From Thermodesulfovibrio sp. (GTDB lineage: Bacteria; Nitrospirota; Thermodesulfovibrionia; Thermodesulfovibrionales; Thermodesulfovibrionaceae): DNA of 14,795 nucleotides. This document shows, one piece after another, positions 6,783-14,643 of this stretch (position 1 is the first letter of the stretch; every line of letters starts with the position of its first letter). The stretch is taken from assembly GCA_026415995.1 (NCBI GenBank), contig JAOAGB010000061.1, positions 1-14,795 on the forward strand, written 5' to 3'. The notes beneath the pieces were generated by a model. That model ran no database searches. It saw nothing but the letters and a program-made list of their open reading frames with translations, and was not told the origin of the DNA. The position numbers and the translations under genes are program-made.

Positions 6783-7922
6783 ATGCATATGAAATATGGA
6801 GAAATTTTGGTTTGTGTCGCCGGAGCAACTCCTCAGATAATTACTGAAACAATCTATGCTTTATCCACAAAAGACCCTCCGATTCTATTAGATGAAATTT
6901 TCATAATCACTACCAAAAAAGGTAAAGATATAATCAAAGATGTCCTCATAGAAAAAGGTATTTTAAACCAACTCACAGAAGATTACAACATGCCCCCATT
7001 GAAGATTTCCGACAGCTCCATAATAACTATAAAAAATGCTGATAAAGAGATTGATGATATAAGAAACACTGAAGAAAGTGAAGCAGCAGCTAATACTATA
7101 ATTGATTTCATAAGAGATATTACTATAAAACCTAATATAAGACTTCACTGTTCCATTGCAGGTGGCAGAAAAACAATGAGCTTTTATCTTGGAACAGCTC
7201 TTCAACTCTTTGGAAGACCCCAAGATAGGCTTTATCATGTCTTAGTTTCACCAGAATTTGAATCGAATCAGGAATTTTTTTATCCACCAAAAATACCAAA
7301 AAAGGTAAAATGCAAACTTGAAAACGGTTCCTTCAAAAATATAAGCACAGCTGAGGCAAGAATTGAACTTGCAGAGCTCCCATTTTTAAGACTCAGAGAT
7401 AAGATTGAGCTTAAAGAAAAAACGTTCAAAGAGCTCATAAATAAAAGCCAGAATGAAATTGATATGGCTATTATTCAGCCAGAAATTACAGTCAATCTTA
7501 AAAAAAGAGAGATAAAAATTGCTTCAATAGCTTTAACCCTTCCACCTGTGATGTTAGCCATCTACTCTTTTTTCCTTAAAAGAAAAAAGAATTGTGAAAT
7601 TACCGATAGTTGTCTGTTATGCCATAAATGTTATGTTAGTATAAATCAACTGACAGAAGAACCTTTTATAAAAGAGTTAGCACTAATTTATGGAATTATC
7701 TATGAAGAAGATTCTTTGAAAGTTAGAGAATTCATAAAAAATTATAGTAAAAAATATGTTGCAGAAAATTTAAGAAGCTACATAAGTAAGATAAATATGA
7801 AAATTTTACAAACTGTAAGTGATGAATCTGTCTATCAATGCTGCATTATCAATTCCATAAGGAAGTATGGCTCAACAATCTATGGAATCCCTATTGACAG
7901 AAGAAAAATAAAAATAAATTGA
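6783..7922 (+). CDS. CRISPR-associated CARF protein, Cas_NE0113-like
   Basis: The N-terminal segment ILVCVAGATPQIITETIYAL (8-27) is the hallmark of the Cas_NE0113 family (TIGR02584), a little-studied protein found in cas clusters. A second conserved segment, SIAGGRKTMSFYLG (124-137), resembles the ligand loop of CARF domains. Its glycine pair and K130 recall the ring nuclease signature in the first CARF gene. From about 233, the sequence EITVNLKKREIKIASIALTLPP looks like the start of an OmpR/PhoB-type winged helix. A cysteine cluster C271, C277, C280, C283 follows and may bind zinc or an iron-sulfur cluster. I see no HEPN R-x4-6-H motif or other nuclease motif. The role is unknown: cyclic-oligoadenylate sensor, ring nuclease or regulator are options. 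A second ATG at 6789 is an alternative start. Confidence 0.78.
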   Translation: MHMKYGEILVCVAGATPQIITETIYALSTKDPPILLDEIFIITTKKGKDIIKDVLIEKGILNQLTEDYNMPPLKISDSSIITIKNADKEIDDIRNTEESEAAANTIIDFIRDITIKPNIRLHCSIAGGRKTMSFYLGTALQLFGRPQDRLYHVLVSPEFESNQEFFYPPKIPKKVKCKLENGSFKNISTAEARIELAELPFLRLRDKIELKEKTFKELINKSQNEIDMAIIQPEITVNLKKREIKIASIALTLPPVMLAIYSFFLKRKKNCEITDSCLLCHKCYVSINQLTEEPFIKELALIYGIIYEEDSLKVREFIKNYSKKYVAENLRSYISKINMKILQTVSDESVYQCCIINSIRKYGSTIYGIPIDRRKIKIN

Positions 7923-7927
7923 AATAT

Positions 7928-7937
7928 TGTTGCAACA
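7928..7937. promoter_or_regulatory. Perfect palindrome between the NE0113-like gene and cas10
   Basis: TGTTGCAACA is a perfect 10-base palindrome in the 79-base gap before cas10, starting six bases after the upstream stop. It could be an operator half-pair for a DNA-binding protein. A weak promoter-like pair follows, CTGACA (7946-7951) and TAAGAT (7971-7976), but its 19-base spacer is long. Cas10 itself has a good ribosome site, GAGGAG at 7989-7994. The gap may thus mark the start of a separate effector transcript. A chance match is possible. Confidence 0.3.
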
Positions 7938-8001
7938 TTGTTTTTCTGACAACTCAATATGAAAGTTTGTTAAGATAAAAAAAAAGATGAGGAGTTAAGA
8001 G

Positions 8002-10584
8002 ATGGTAGAAAAAGACATACTAAAAATTGCCCTTGCGGCATTGCTTCATGACATTGGAAAATTTTCAGAAAGGGCTTCAGTTGAAATTCCTCAAGACTAT
8101 GTTAATAATAATCAAATTCTATATCAACCTAAATATGACCACAGATACACACATAAGCATTCTCTTTACACAGCTTATTTTTTTGAAAGTTTTTCAAAAT
8201 ATTTTCCAGAGGAGATACTTACAGGTTCAACTGCTGAAAATTCACTGATAAATCTTGCAGCAATGCATCACAAACCCTCCTCTCCTGAGCAACTTATAAT
8301 AAGAGAAGCTGACATATTAAGTAGCGGCATAGAGAGAAAAGAATATGAGGATACTGAATCTAAGAGCAGAATGCCTAAGGATATTCCACTTTCGACTATT
8401 TTCGAGGACATATCAATAACTGAAAATTGGAAAGAAAAAAAACCAGAGAATTTTAATTATTCTTATCCACTGAAAACTGTCTCTCCACAAAGCATTTTCC
8501 CGATAAAAAATGACAAACTGCAAGAACTTAATTACAATGAGCTATATAATCAATTCATAGAATTTTTCAAAAAAATTCCCCATATCGAACACTCACCGCT
8601 ATGGCTTGAACATCTTGACAGTTTGCTATTTTTATTTACCAGCTCCATACCTTCTGCAACAGTAACGAGAGATGAAACAGGAGATTTTAAAGAAATAATC
8701 ACAGACATATCTCTTTATGACCATAGCAGACTCACTGCGGCATTTGCAACAGCTCTCTATATGTATCATAAACAGACAAATTCGCTTAATGAGAGTTCCA
8801 TAAAAGATAGAGACAGTGAAAAGTTTCTTCTCATCGAAGGAAATTTTTATGGAATTCAAGATTTTATATTCTCTGATATGGGAGATACAAAGAAAAATGC
8901 TGCGAAGCTATTAAGAGGACGATCTTTTTATGTATCGCTACTCACTGAATTGGCATCAGATTTCATACTTGAAAAAGTAGGATTACCAACAAGTTCTGTT
9001 GTTACAAATGCTGCAGGAAAATTTAAAATAATTCTTCCAAACACCACCGATGTGCAAGAAAAATTAAAAGAAGCAGAACAAGAGATTAATAATTGGCTGA
9101 TAAAAAATTTCTACGGCGAGGTATCTGTTGGGATAAGTATGGTTAGCGCCTCTTTTAATGGACTAATTAATAGTGAGAATCTTTCCAAAATAATGAAAAC
9201 AATTGGGAAAGGCTCTGAAGAGAGGAAATTTAGTAAATTTGATATCTTAAAATACAGTGGAGCTATAACCACATATCTTGATAATTTTTCCTCTGAATTT
9301 GGTGTATGTCCACTATGTAACAAAAGACCAGCGAGAGGAAGGAACAAGATAGAAGAAGAATACCTTTGTGATATATGTTTTGATCATGTAAATATTGGTA
9401 GAGGGCTCACATCAGAGGATTTAATGGTTATTGCTGAAAAAGATGCTGATTTGAGGGACAAACTAAGAATTCCCATATATGACAGATATCAATTGGCCTT
9501 TGTAACTGGCAAATTAAAAAACCTTGTAGAGACTGGTAAAATTAAACATTTTTGGGATATAAGCTCTCTTTGGCAGAGTGGAGCTTTTAAAACAGAACCT
9601 TTTACATTGAAGCTCATTAATGGATATGTTCCAAGATTCACCGAAGAACATAAAAAGCCAGAAGTTTTGGAAAAACTGAAGTATGGGGAATCAGAAGAAT
9701 TCATTAAAGAGATAGATAAATTGAGCAATTTCGGAGGTATTCTAAGTTTTGCTCATTTGGGAAAACTTTGTTTACAAAAGAGAAATTCAGAATATCAGGG
9801 AGTCTCGGCAATTGGAATTTTCAAGGCTGATGTTGATAATCTTGGTACCATATTCATGAAAGGTTTAAGGAAGGAAAAAAGAACCTTTTCTCGTTATACA
9901 ACTCTATCTCGTCAACTAAACTTATTCTTTTCGCTTTATGTTCCATACCTATGTCGTACTGAATTTGGTAATATTTATACAGTCTTTACAGGTGGTGATG
10001 ATCTTTTTGTTATAGGTCCGTGGACAGAGATTTTTAATTTTGCCGAAAGAATCAATAACGATTTTCATAGATATTGTTGTGAAAATAGAGAAATTACCCT
10101 ATCTGCAGGTATTTATATCACCAAAGGAGAAACACCCGTAGTTAACATAGCAAAATTTTCAGAAGAAGCTCTTGATAAATCAAAAAAAGAGGGTAAAAAC
10201 AGACTCACAGTATTTGATGTTTCAGTATCTTGGCAAGACTTCAAAGAAATGAAAGACGTTGAAAAGAAATTGAAAGATTGGCTTGACAGAGAGATAATAA
10301 CAAAAGCTTTCACTTACAAACTTAATGAAATCATAAGAATGATAGAAGATGAAACCCGTATCCGGAATAGTAGCTCATTTAAAATTTCAGACCTTAATGC
10401 TTTAACATGGAGGGCTAAGCTTTACTATTCGGCTATAAGAAATGTAGCAAAGGGTCATAAAAAAGAGGAAAGAATAGAAATAGCTCATAATGTATTAAAA
10501 AACTTATTAATTTGGTTTGAAAAATATAGGGAATCCCTGAGGATTCCCCTTTGGAAAACAATATATGAGAGGAGGAAAGCATGA
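8002..10584 (+). CDS. cas10: Type III-A Cas10/Csm1 with HD and GGDD motifs
   Basis: This is the large subunit of the Csm complex. The N-terminal HD nuclease domain shows LLHDIGKF (H16, D17) and a second histidine pair, MHHKPSSP (H89, H90). The middle has a zinc ribbon with CPLC (436-439) and CDIC (456-459). The Palm core shows KADVDNLGTIF (608-618) and the cyclase motif GGDD (664-667). In the family, HD cuts single-stranded DNA and GGDD makes cyclic oligoadenylate when target RNA is bound. Both sites look intact, so the complex should produce the messenger that the neighbouring CARF proteins read. At 860 residues it is at the long end for Csm1. The C-terminal helical part (about 740-860) fits domain D. 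The stop overlaps csm2 by four bases. Confidence 0.96.
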   Translation: MVEKDILKIALAALLHDIGKFSERASVEIPQDYVNNNQILYQPKYDHRYTHKHSLYTAYFFESFSKYFPEEILTGSTAENSLINLAAMHHKPSSPEQLIIREADILSSGIERKEYEDTESKSRMPKDIPLSTIFEDISITENWKEKKPENFNYSYPLKTVSPQSIFPIKNDKLQELNYNELYNQFIEFFKKIPHIEHSPLWLEHLDSLLFLFTSSIPSATVTRDETGDFKEIITDISLYDHSRLTAAFATALYMYHKQTNSLNESSIKDRDSEKFLLIEGNFYGIQDFIFSDMGDTKKNAAKLLRGRSFYVSLLTELASDFILEKVGLPTSSVVTNAAGKFKIILPNTTDVQEKLKEAEQEINNWLIKNFYGEVSVGISMVSASFNGLINSENLSKIMKTIGKGSEERKFSKFDILKYSGAITTYLDNFSSEFGVCPLCNKRPARGRNKIEEEYLCDICFDHVNIGRGLTSEDLMVIAEKDADLRDKLRIPIYDRYQLAFVTGKLKNLVETGKIKHFWDISSLWQSGAFKTEPFTLKLINGYVPRFTEEHKKPEVLEKLKYGESEEFIKEIDKLSNFGGILSFAHLGKLCLQKRNSEYQGVSAIGIFKADVDNLGTIFMKGLRKEKRTFSRYTTLSRQLNLFFSLYVPYLCRTEFGNIYTVFTGGDDLFVIGPWTEIFNFAERINNDFHRYCCENREITLSAGIYITKGETPVVNIAKFSEEALDKSKKEGKNRLTVFDVSVSWQDFKEMKDVEKKLKDWLDREIITKAFTYKLNEIIRMIEDETRIRNSSSFKISDLNALTWRAKLYYSAIRNVAKGHKKEERIEIAHNVLKNLLIWFEKYRESLRIPLWKTIYERRKA
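10529..10548 (+). other. Perfect 8-bp hairpin near the 3' end of cas10
   Basis: GGGAATCC (10529-10536) and GGATTCCC (10541-10548) form a perfect stem with a CTGA loop. It is unusually GC-rich for this gene. It lies in the last codons of cas10, 32 bases before the csm2 ATG and 22 bases before its GGAGG ribosome site. No T-run follows, so it is not a standard terminator. It may act in mRNA stability, RNA processing or control of the subunit ratio. Confidence 0.6.
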
Positions 10585-10997
10585 GCAATGGAGTATTGCC
10601 AAAAATTGTATTTTGGGAAGATGAAAAGGCTGAGCTAATCAATCCTGAACTCTTCTCAAGCATAGCTGATGCATGGGCGAAAAAAATCAAAGAGAAAGGT
10701 AAGGAATCTAAGGACAAGAATAAGATATCTCAGATAAGAAAATTCTATGACGAAGTTTTGTTGTTTCAAAGCAGAATCAAAGATGAAGCTCAATTCAAAA
10801 AAATGCTTCCATTAATTAAAATGTTAAATGCAAAAGCCGCCTATGCACTTGGAAGAAAACATATAACAGAGGAATTCAGGCAATTCATAACAAATTGTGT
10901 TTCTAATGTTAAAAATAGGAAGGATTTTGAGGTTTTTCTCAAGTTTTTTGAGGCATTTATGGGTTTCTATAGATATTATGATGAGACAATAAAATAA
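10581..10997 (+). CDS. csm2: Csm2, small subunit of the type III-A complex
   Basis: The 138-residue, largely helical protein is the small subunit that lines the Csm filament next to the crRNA-target duplex. The motif KNKISQIRKFYDEVL (46-60) is characteristic of Csm2, and length and gene position agree. A strong ribosome site, AGAGGAGG ending at 10575, lies five bases before the ATG. That ATG overlaps the cas10 stop (ATGA). The strong site suggests higher output than cas10, as expected because the complex holds several Csm2 copies per Cas10. The N-terminus (1-40) is less conserved-looking, and lysine-rich residues at 34-48 could contact nucleic acid. No enzymatic residues are expected. Confidence 0.93.
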   Translation: MSNGVLPKIVFWEDEKAELINPELFSSIADAWAKKIKEKGKESKDKNKISQIRKFYDEVLLFQSRIKDEAQFKKMLPLIKMLNAKAAYALGRKHITEEFRQFITNCVSNVKNRKDFEVFLKFFEAFMGFYRYYDETIK

Positions 10998-11011
10998 GTG
11001 GAGGTAAAACC

Positions 11012-11746
11012 ATGCAACTTATGGAAATTAAAACAATAAGCGGTATAATCTCGTTAAAAACAGGGTTACACATTGGTTCAGGTAATACAGAAATGCAGAT
11101 AGGTGGAACTGACAATCCTGTAATTAAGCATCCCCATACTAATGAACCCTATATTCCAGGCTCATCCCTCAAAGGTAAAATACGAAGTCTCATAGAACTA
11201 TACTATGGAATTGTTGCTGAGGCGACAAAGCATGAAGACTTAATTAAGGCAGGTGGACTTGCTTCCCCTAAAATGCTCAGAAACTCAAACGGTGGTGTCA
11301 CCAAGCACATTGAAAACATACTTAAAGTTTTCGGCTCTGGTGCAGGTGATACAGATGAAGAACTCGCCAAGAAACTTGGTCCTACAAGGGTATCTTTCAG
11401 TGATTGTTTCCTTACAAAAGAATTCATCGAAGAAGTTGAAAAGAAGAGATGGAGCTATGTTGAGATAAAATCAGAAAACAGAATCAACAGAATAACAGGA
11501 ACAGCTGAGCATCCAAGGTTTATAGAAAGGGTTCCAAGTGGAGCTAAATTCAAATTGGAGATAAGCTTTAAGATTTTAGACGAAGCAGACAAAAAACTAT
11601 TTACAGATTACCTTCTTAAAGGACTAAAGTTACTTGAATATGACAGTCTTGGTGGTTCTGGAAGTAGAGGATACGGAAAAGTAGAATTTATATTTGATGA
11701 CGAAAACTTAAAGAGGGAGTTTTCAGAGTTAAAACTTTGGGGGTAA
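11012..11746 (+). CDS. csm3: Csm3, backbone RAMP protein and target RNA nuclease
   Basis: Csm3 forms the multi-copy backbone of the complex and cuts target RNA at six-base intervals. The RAMP fold signs are clear: GLHIGSG (18-24), GGTDNPVIKHP (31-41), PYIPGSSLKGKIRSL (46-60) and the glycine-rich loop LGGSGSRGYG (213-222). Aspartate D34 in GGTDNPV aligns with the catalytic D33 described for other Csm3 proteins, so RNA cleavage should be active. The 244-residue length is normal. GGAGGT at 11000-11005 sits six bases before the ATG, and the gap to csm2 is 14 bases. A second in-frame Met (residue 4) is a weaker start because it lies farther from the ribosome site. Confidence 0.95.
   Translation: MQLMEIKTISGIISLKTGLHIGSGNTEMQIGGTDNPVIKHPHTNEPYIPGSSLKGKIRSLIELYYGIVAEATKHEDLIKAGGLASPKMLRNSNGGVTKHIENILKVFGSGAGDTDEELAKKLGPTRVSFSDCFLTKEFIEEVEKKRWSYVEIKSENRINRITGTAEHPRFIERVPSGAKFKLEISFKILDEADKKLFTDYLLKGLKLLEYDSLGGSGSRGYGKVEFIFDDENLKREFSELKLWG
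11739..11743 (+). promoter_or_regulatory. Ribosome binding site deciding the TTG start of csm4
   Basis: GGGGG lies seven bases before a TTG at 11751 and overlaps the last codons of csm3. No ATG is available nearby. The conserved N-terminal beta strand of Csm4 (KTYIIKVKPL) starts directly after the TTG, which therefore is the best start. Confidence 0.6.
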
Positions 11747-11750
11747 CACA

Positions 11751-12665
11751 TTGAAAACATACATAATAAAAGTTAAGCCTCTTACAGGCTTTGGAGACCA
11801 AATAAAAGGGGACACTCTTTTTGGTCATATCTGCTGGCAAATTAAGTATGACTCCGCAGTCTTGGGTAGATCACTTGAAGATTGTCTTAAGGATTATGAC
11901 CAAAATCCATTTATCGTTATCTCCTCAGCCTATCCTGTTTATAAAAACACTGTATACTTGAAAAGGCCATCTTTACCTCTTAATATGCTATTTGATATGC
12001 CTGAGGAAGAAATTGTTGAAAGAAGAAAGGAGCTTAAGAGAAAAAATTATTTCCCCTATAGCCAGCCCCTTAAGCCACTCAAAAGGATAAATTATGAATC
12101 AATATCTTTCTTCAAAGAACAGGAGCAGACAAGATGTAGCATAAACAGAATAACAAACACGACAACAGAGCCACCCTTTGGTCCCTACACAGTAAGTAAA
12201 ATTTTCTTTGATTGCCAATTAGCAATATTTGTAGGGTTGAGGGAAGATATTGAAGTTAACTCTTTCCTTGAAATTTTAGAACGTATTGGCAAACAGGGCT
12301 TTGGAAAAGATGCTACAGTAGGATATGGAAAATTTGAAATAGAGAACTTTGAAGAGACAGACCTTTTAAACAATTCAGGAAATCAAAATGCACTCTATAC
12401 ACTCTCTCCACTTTGTCCAACATATGAACAGACTGAAAAAATTTATTTTACACCCTTTGTAAGATTTGGAAGACATGGCGACATACTGGCAAAAAGTAAA
12501 AATCCCTTTAAAAATCCTGTCATATTTGCTGATGAAGGTGCAATCGTATTTCCAAAGGAAGGCATAAAAAATCCATACATTGGAAAAGCAGTAAGAGATA
12601 TATCGAAGTCCCTTCCTGAAACTGTAACCCAAGGTTACAGCTTAGTCATAAAAGTGGAGGTATGA
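11751..12665 (+). CDS. csm4: Csm4, RAMP subunit at the crRNA 5' handle
   Basis: Csm4 is a Cas5-like RAMP that binds the crRNA 5' handle and joins Cas10 to the Csm3 backbone. The early motif KGDTLFGHICWQI (19-31) is typical. NRITNTTTEPPF (132-143), the glycine loop GKQGFGKDATVGYGKF (180-195) and VRFGRHGDILAKSKNPFKNP (237-256) match the family order. The length of 304 residues is normal. Translation appears to start at TTG, unlike all the other cas genes here, which use ATG. This may lower output, and the complex carries only one Csm4. The stop lies one base before the csm5 ATG. A hairpin occurs near the 3' end (12622-12640). Confidence 0.92.
   Translation: MKTYIIKVKPLTGFGDQIKGDTLFGHICWQIKYDSAVLGRSLEDCLKDYDQNPFIVISSAYPVYKNTVYLKRPSLPLNMLFDMPEEEIVERRKELKRKNYFPYSQPLKPLKRINYESISFFKEQEQTRCSINRITNTTTEPPFGPYTVSKIFFDCQLAIFVGLREDIEVNSFLEILERIGKQGFGKDATVGYGKFEIENFEETDLLNNSGNQNALYTLSPLCPTYEQTEKIYFTPFVRFGRHGDILAKSKNPFKNPVIFADEGAIVFPKEGIKNPYIGKAVRDISKSLPETVTQGYSLVIKVEV
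12622..12640 (+). other. Perfect 8-bp hairpin near the 3' end of csm4
   Basis: CTGTAACC (12622-12629) and GGTTACAG (12633-12640) form a perfect stem with a CAA loop. It ends 26 bases before the csm5 ATG and 15 bases before its GGAGG ribosome site (12656-12660). No T-run follows, so it is unlikely to terminate. Its place mirrors the hairpin near the end of cas10. Confidence 0.55.
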
Positions 12666-12666
12666 G

Positions 12667-13740
12667 ATGATTTACAACATTAGACTTCACATTTTAAGCC
12701 CTGTTCACATTGGTTGTGACCAAAGCTATAGTCCTATTAATTTTGTAATAGATACTGACAAGAGTATTCTTACTGAATTTGACCTTTGGGACTTTATAAA
12801 CTCGCTAAATGAGAAAGAATGGGATAAATTAAGGGAAATATCTGAAAACTCCTCCTCTATTTCTCTCGTTCATTTATACAGATTTTATGCTGAAAGAAAG
12901 GATAGAGTAAAGGGTAAAACAATCCCGATTCCAACAGAACTTGCTGAGAGATACAGACAAGTAAAACAGTTTAAAAATGAACAGGATATGCTCAAAGGCT
13001 TCAATGAATTTGAGATTCCAAAGACCTTCTATAATCTCTATTCCGGTCTTCCTATTATACCTGGAACGTCTATAAAAGGCTCCATAAGAACAGCATATGT
13101 GGAAGGATTGCTTAAAGAGAAGGGCGACATTAAAAATTATAGAGGACAGAGATATAACGAAATTGAAGAGGATCTTTTACGGGGAAAAATCAAAACTGAC
13201 CCGTTTAAATTATTAAAAGTATCTGACTTTGAACCAGAAGACAAAATAGAAACAGAAATAATTTTTCAGCTGAATGTCAGAAAATTGAATAATATTTCAA
13301 GGGAAACCCTATCAGTTCCCATTGAAGTAATTCCTAAGAATAATGTTTTTAAGGGAACAATAAGCATAGAAAAGCCTTTGCCTCGTTCAGGTATTAAAAG
13401 AGAGCTTGAATTGATGGATATTTTAAGTAAAACGCATTATCACTATGCAGGTATTTTCACAAGAGAGATTGATTTGAAGAAAGTAAAGGGCTTTAGTTTA
13501 CCAGAAATATCAAATTTCAAAGAAAATTTCAGAAAAAAGTATTTTCTTCTAAGAATTGGTAAGCATTCAGGTGCTGAAGCTGTAACATGGGAGGGACTAA
13601 GACAAATTAAAGTAAGAACAAGAGAGGGAAGGAGAACTATGGAATCTCCAACCACCATCTGGCTTGCCTCAAAGCAAAAAAAACCTTCTAATCTGACACA
13701 AACAATGCCCTTTGGCTGGACAGTATTAGAGGTCTTATAG
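12667..13740 (+). CDS. csm5: Csm5, terminal RAMP subunit of the type III-A complex
   Basis: Csm5 caps the crRNA 3' end of the Csm complex and has been linked to crRNA maturation with host nucleases. RAMP features are HILSPVHIGCDQSYSPINFVID (8-29), LPIIPGTSIKGSIRTAYVEGLL (128-149) and a C-terminal segment GKHSGAEAVTWEGLRQI with an AEAVT turn and SPTTIWLASK, both common in Csm5. The 357-residue length fits. GGAGG at 12656-12660 precedes the ATG by six bases and lies within the end of csm4. The TAG stop directly abuts the cas6 ATG. No catalytic residues are expected. Confidence 0.92.
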   Translation: MIYNIRLHILSPVHIGCDQSYSPINFVIDTDKSILTEFDLWDFINSLNEKEWDKLREISENSSSISLVHLYRFYAERKDRVKGKTIPIPTELAERYRQVKQFKNEQDMLKGFNEFEIPKTFYNLYSGLPIIPGTSIKGSIRTAYVEGLLKEKGDIKNYRGQRYNEIEEDLLRGKIKTDPFKLLKVSDFEPEDKIETEIIFQLNVRKLNNISRETLSVPIEVIPKNNVFKGTISIEKPLPRSGIKRELELMDILSKTHYHYAGIFTREIDLKKVKGFSLPEISNFKENFRKKYFLLRIGKHSGAEAVTWEGLRQIKVRTREGRRTMESPTTIWLASKQKKPSNLTQTMPFGWTVLEVL

Positions 13741-14643
13741 ATGATTATACAATATAAAACTATTGAATTCAGTATTAAGGCTCTGACAGATTTGAAACTT
13801 CCTGACTTTAAAGGCTCTACTTTTAGAGGTGGATTCGGACATGTTTTTAGAAAAATCACCTGTGTTCTTAAAAGGCTTGACTGCCTTGATTGCCCTTTAA
13901 AAGTTCATTGCATATACTCATATATCTTTGAAACACCCTCTCCTCATGGCACAAACATACTGAATATGAATAAATACGAAAGAATACCTCATCCCTTTAT
14001 ATTTGAACCTCCGGAGACGAGGAGAAAAATTTTTAATTCAGGAGAAATGCTAAATTTAAAAGTAATTGTTATTGGAAAAGCAATGGAGTTCGCATCTTAC
14101 TTCGTATATACAATATCTGAGCTTGGAAAGACAGGAATTGGAAAAGGTAAGGGTAATTATGAAATTATAAATTTTACCATTAGTGATGAGAAATCTCTTA
14201 ACCTAAATTTTTATGATTACAAGAAACCGATGCATCAACTGAAAATCAGGGCTATAACACCAATAAGAATAAAGTATAATCGCGACCTTGTGAGAGAACT
14301 TGAATTTCACATCTTAATTCGCTCTCTGTTGCGAAGGCTAAGTCTTATTTATTATTTTCATGTAAAGCCTGAAATTTTAATAGAAAAACCTAAGGAACTG
14401 ATAGACCAAGCTGAAGATGTAAAAAAGGTTCAAGACAGAACATTTTGGATTGACTGGGAGAGATACTCATCAAGGCAGGACTTCAGAATGAAACTCGGTG
14501 GCGTTGTTGGCGAGATAACCTATGAAGGAGACATCTTTTCCTTTTTGCCTTATATCAAGGCAGGTGAGGTTTTACATGTAGGTAAGGGAACAAGCTTCGG
14601 ATTGGGTAAATATGAAATTATTGAACTCAACAGTGGACAATAA
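13741..14643 (+). CDS. cas6: Cas6 pre-crRNA processing endoribonuclease
   Basis: Cas6 cuts the repeat in the precursor transcript to give crRNAs with an 8-base 5' handle. The protein has the two-part RAMP layout of the PF10040-type Cas6. The N-terminal part has STFRGGFGHVFRKITC (26-41) and IFETPSPHG (62-70). A glycine loop, LGKTGIGKGKGNYEI, lies at 128-142, and the C-terminal glycine loop VGKGTSFGLGKYEII at 280-294. Four cysteines, C41, C48, C51 and C57, may bind a metal, as seen in relatives. H34 is a possible catalytic histidine, but I cannot prove this. The ATG directly follows the csm5 stop, with AGAGG at 13728-13732 as ribosome site. It is the last gene here, so repeats are likely to lie just beyond. 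Confidence 0.9.
   Translation: MIIQYKTIEFSIKALTDLKLPDFKGSTFRGGFGHVFRKITCVLKRLDCLDCPLKVHCIYSYIFETPSPHGTNILNMNKYERIPHPFIFEPPETRRKIFNSGEMLNLKVIVIGKAMEFASYFVYTISELGKTGIGKGKGNYEIINFTISDEKSLNLNFYDYKKPMHQLKIRAITPIRIKYNRDLVRELEFHILIRSLLRRLSLIYYFHVKPEILIEKPKELIDQAEDVKKVQDRTFWIDWERYSSRQDFRMKLGGVVGEITYEGDIFSFLPYIKAGEVLHVGKGTSFGLGKYEIIELNSGQ

Noticed and set aside
10433..10717. A 94-codon ORF on the - strand across the cas10-csm2 junction.
   Set aside because: It lies opposite conserved coding sequence and has low-complexity Ser/Phe-rich content typical of an antisense shadow.
13443..13859. A 138-codon ORF on the - strand across the csm5-cas6 junction.
   Set aside because: It lies opposite two well-supported genes, has no recognisable motif and looks like a shadow frame.
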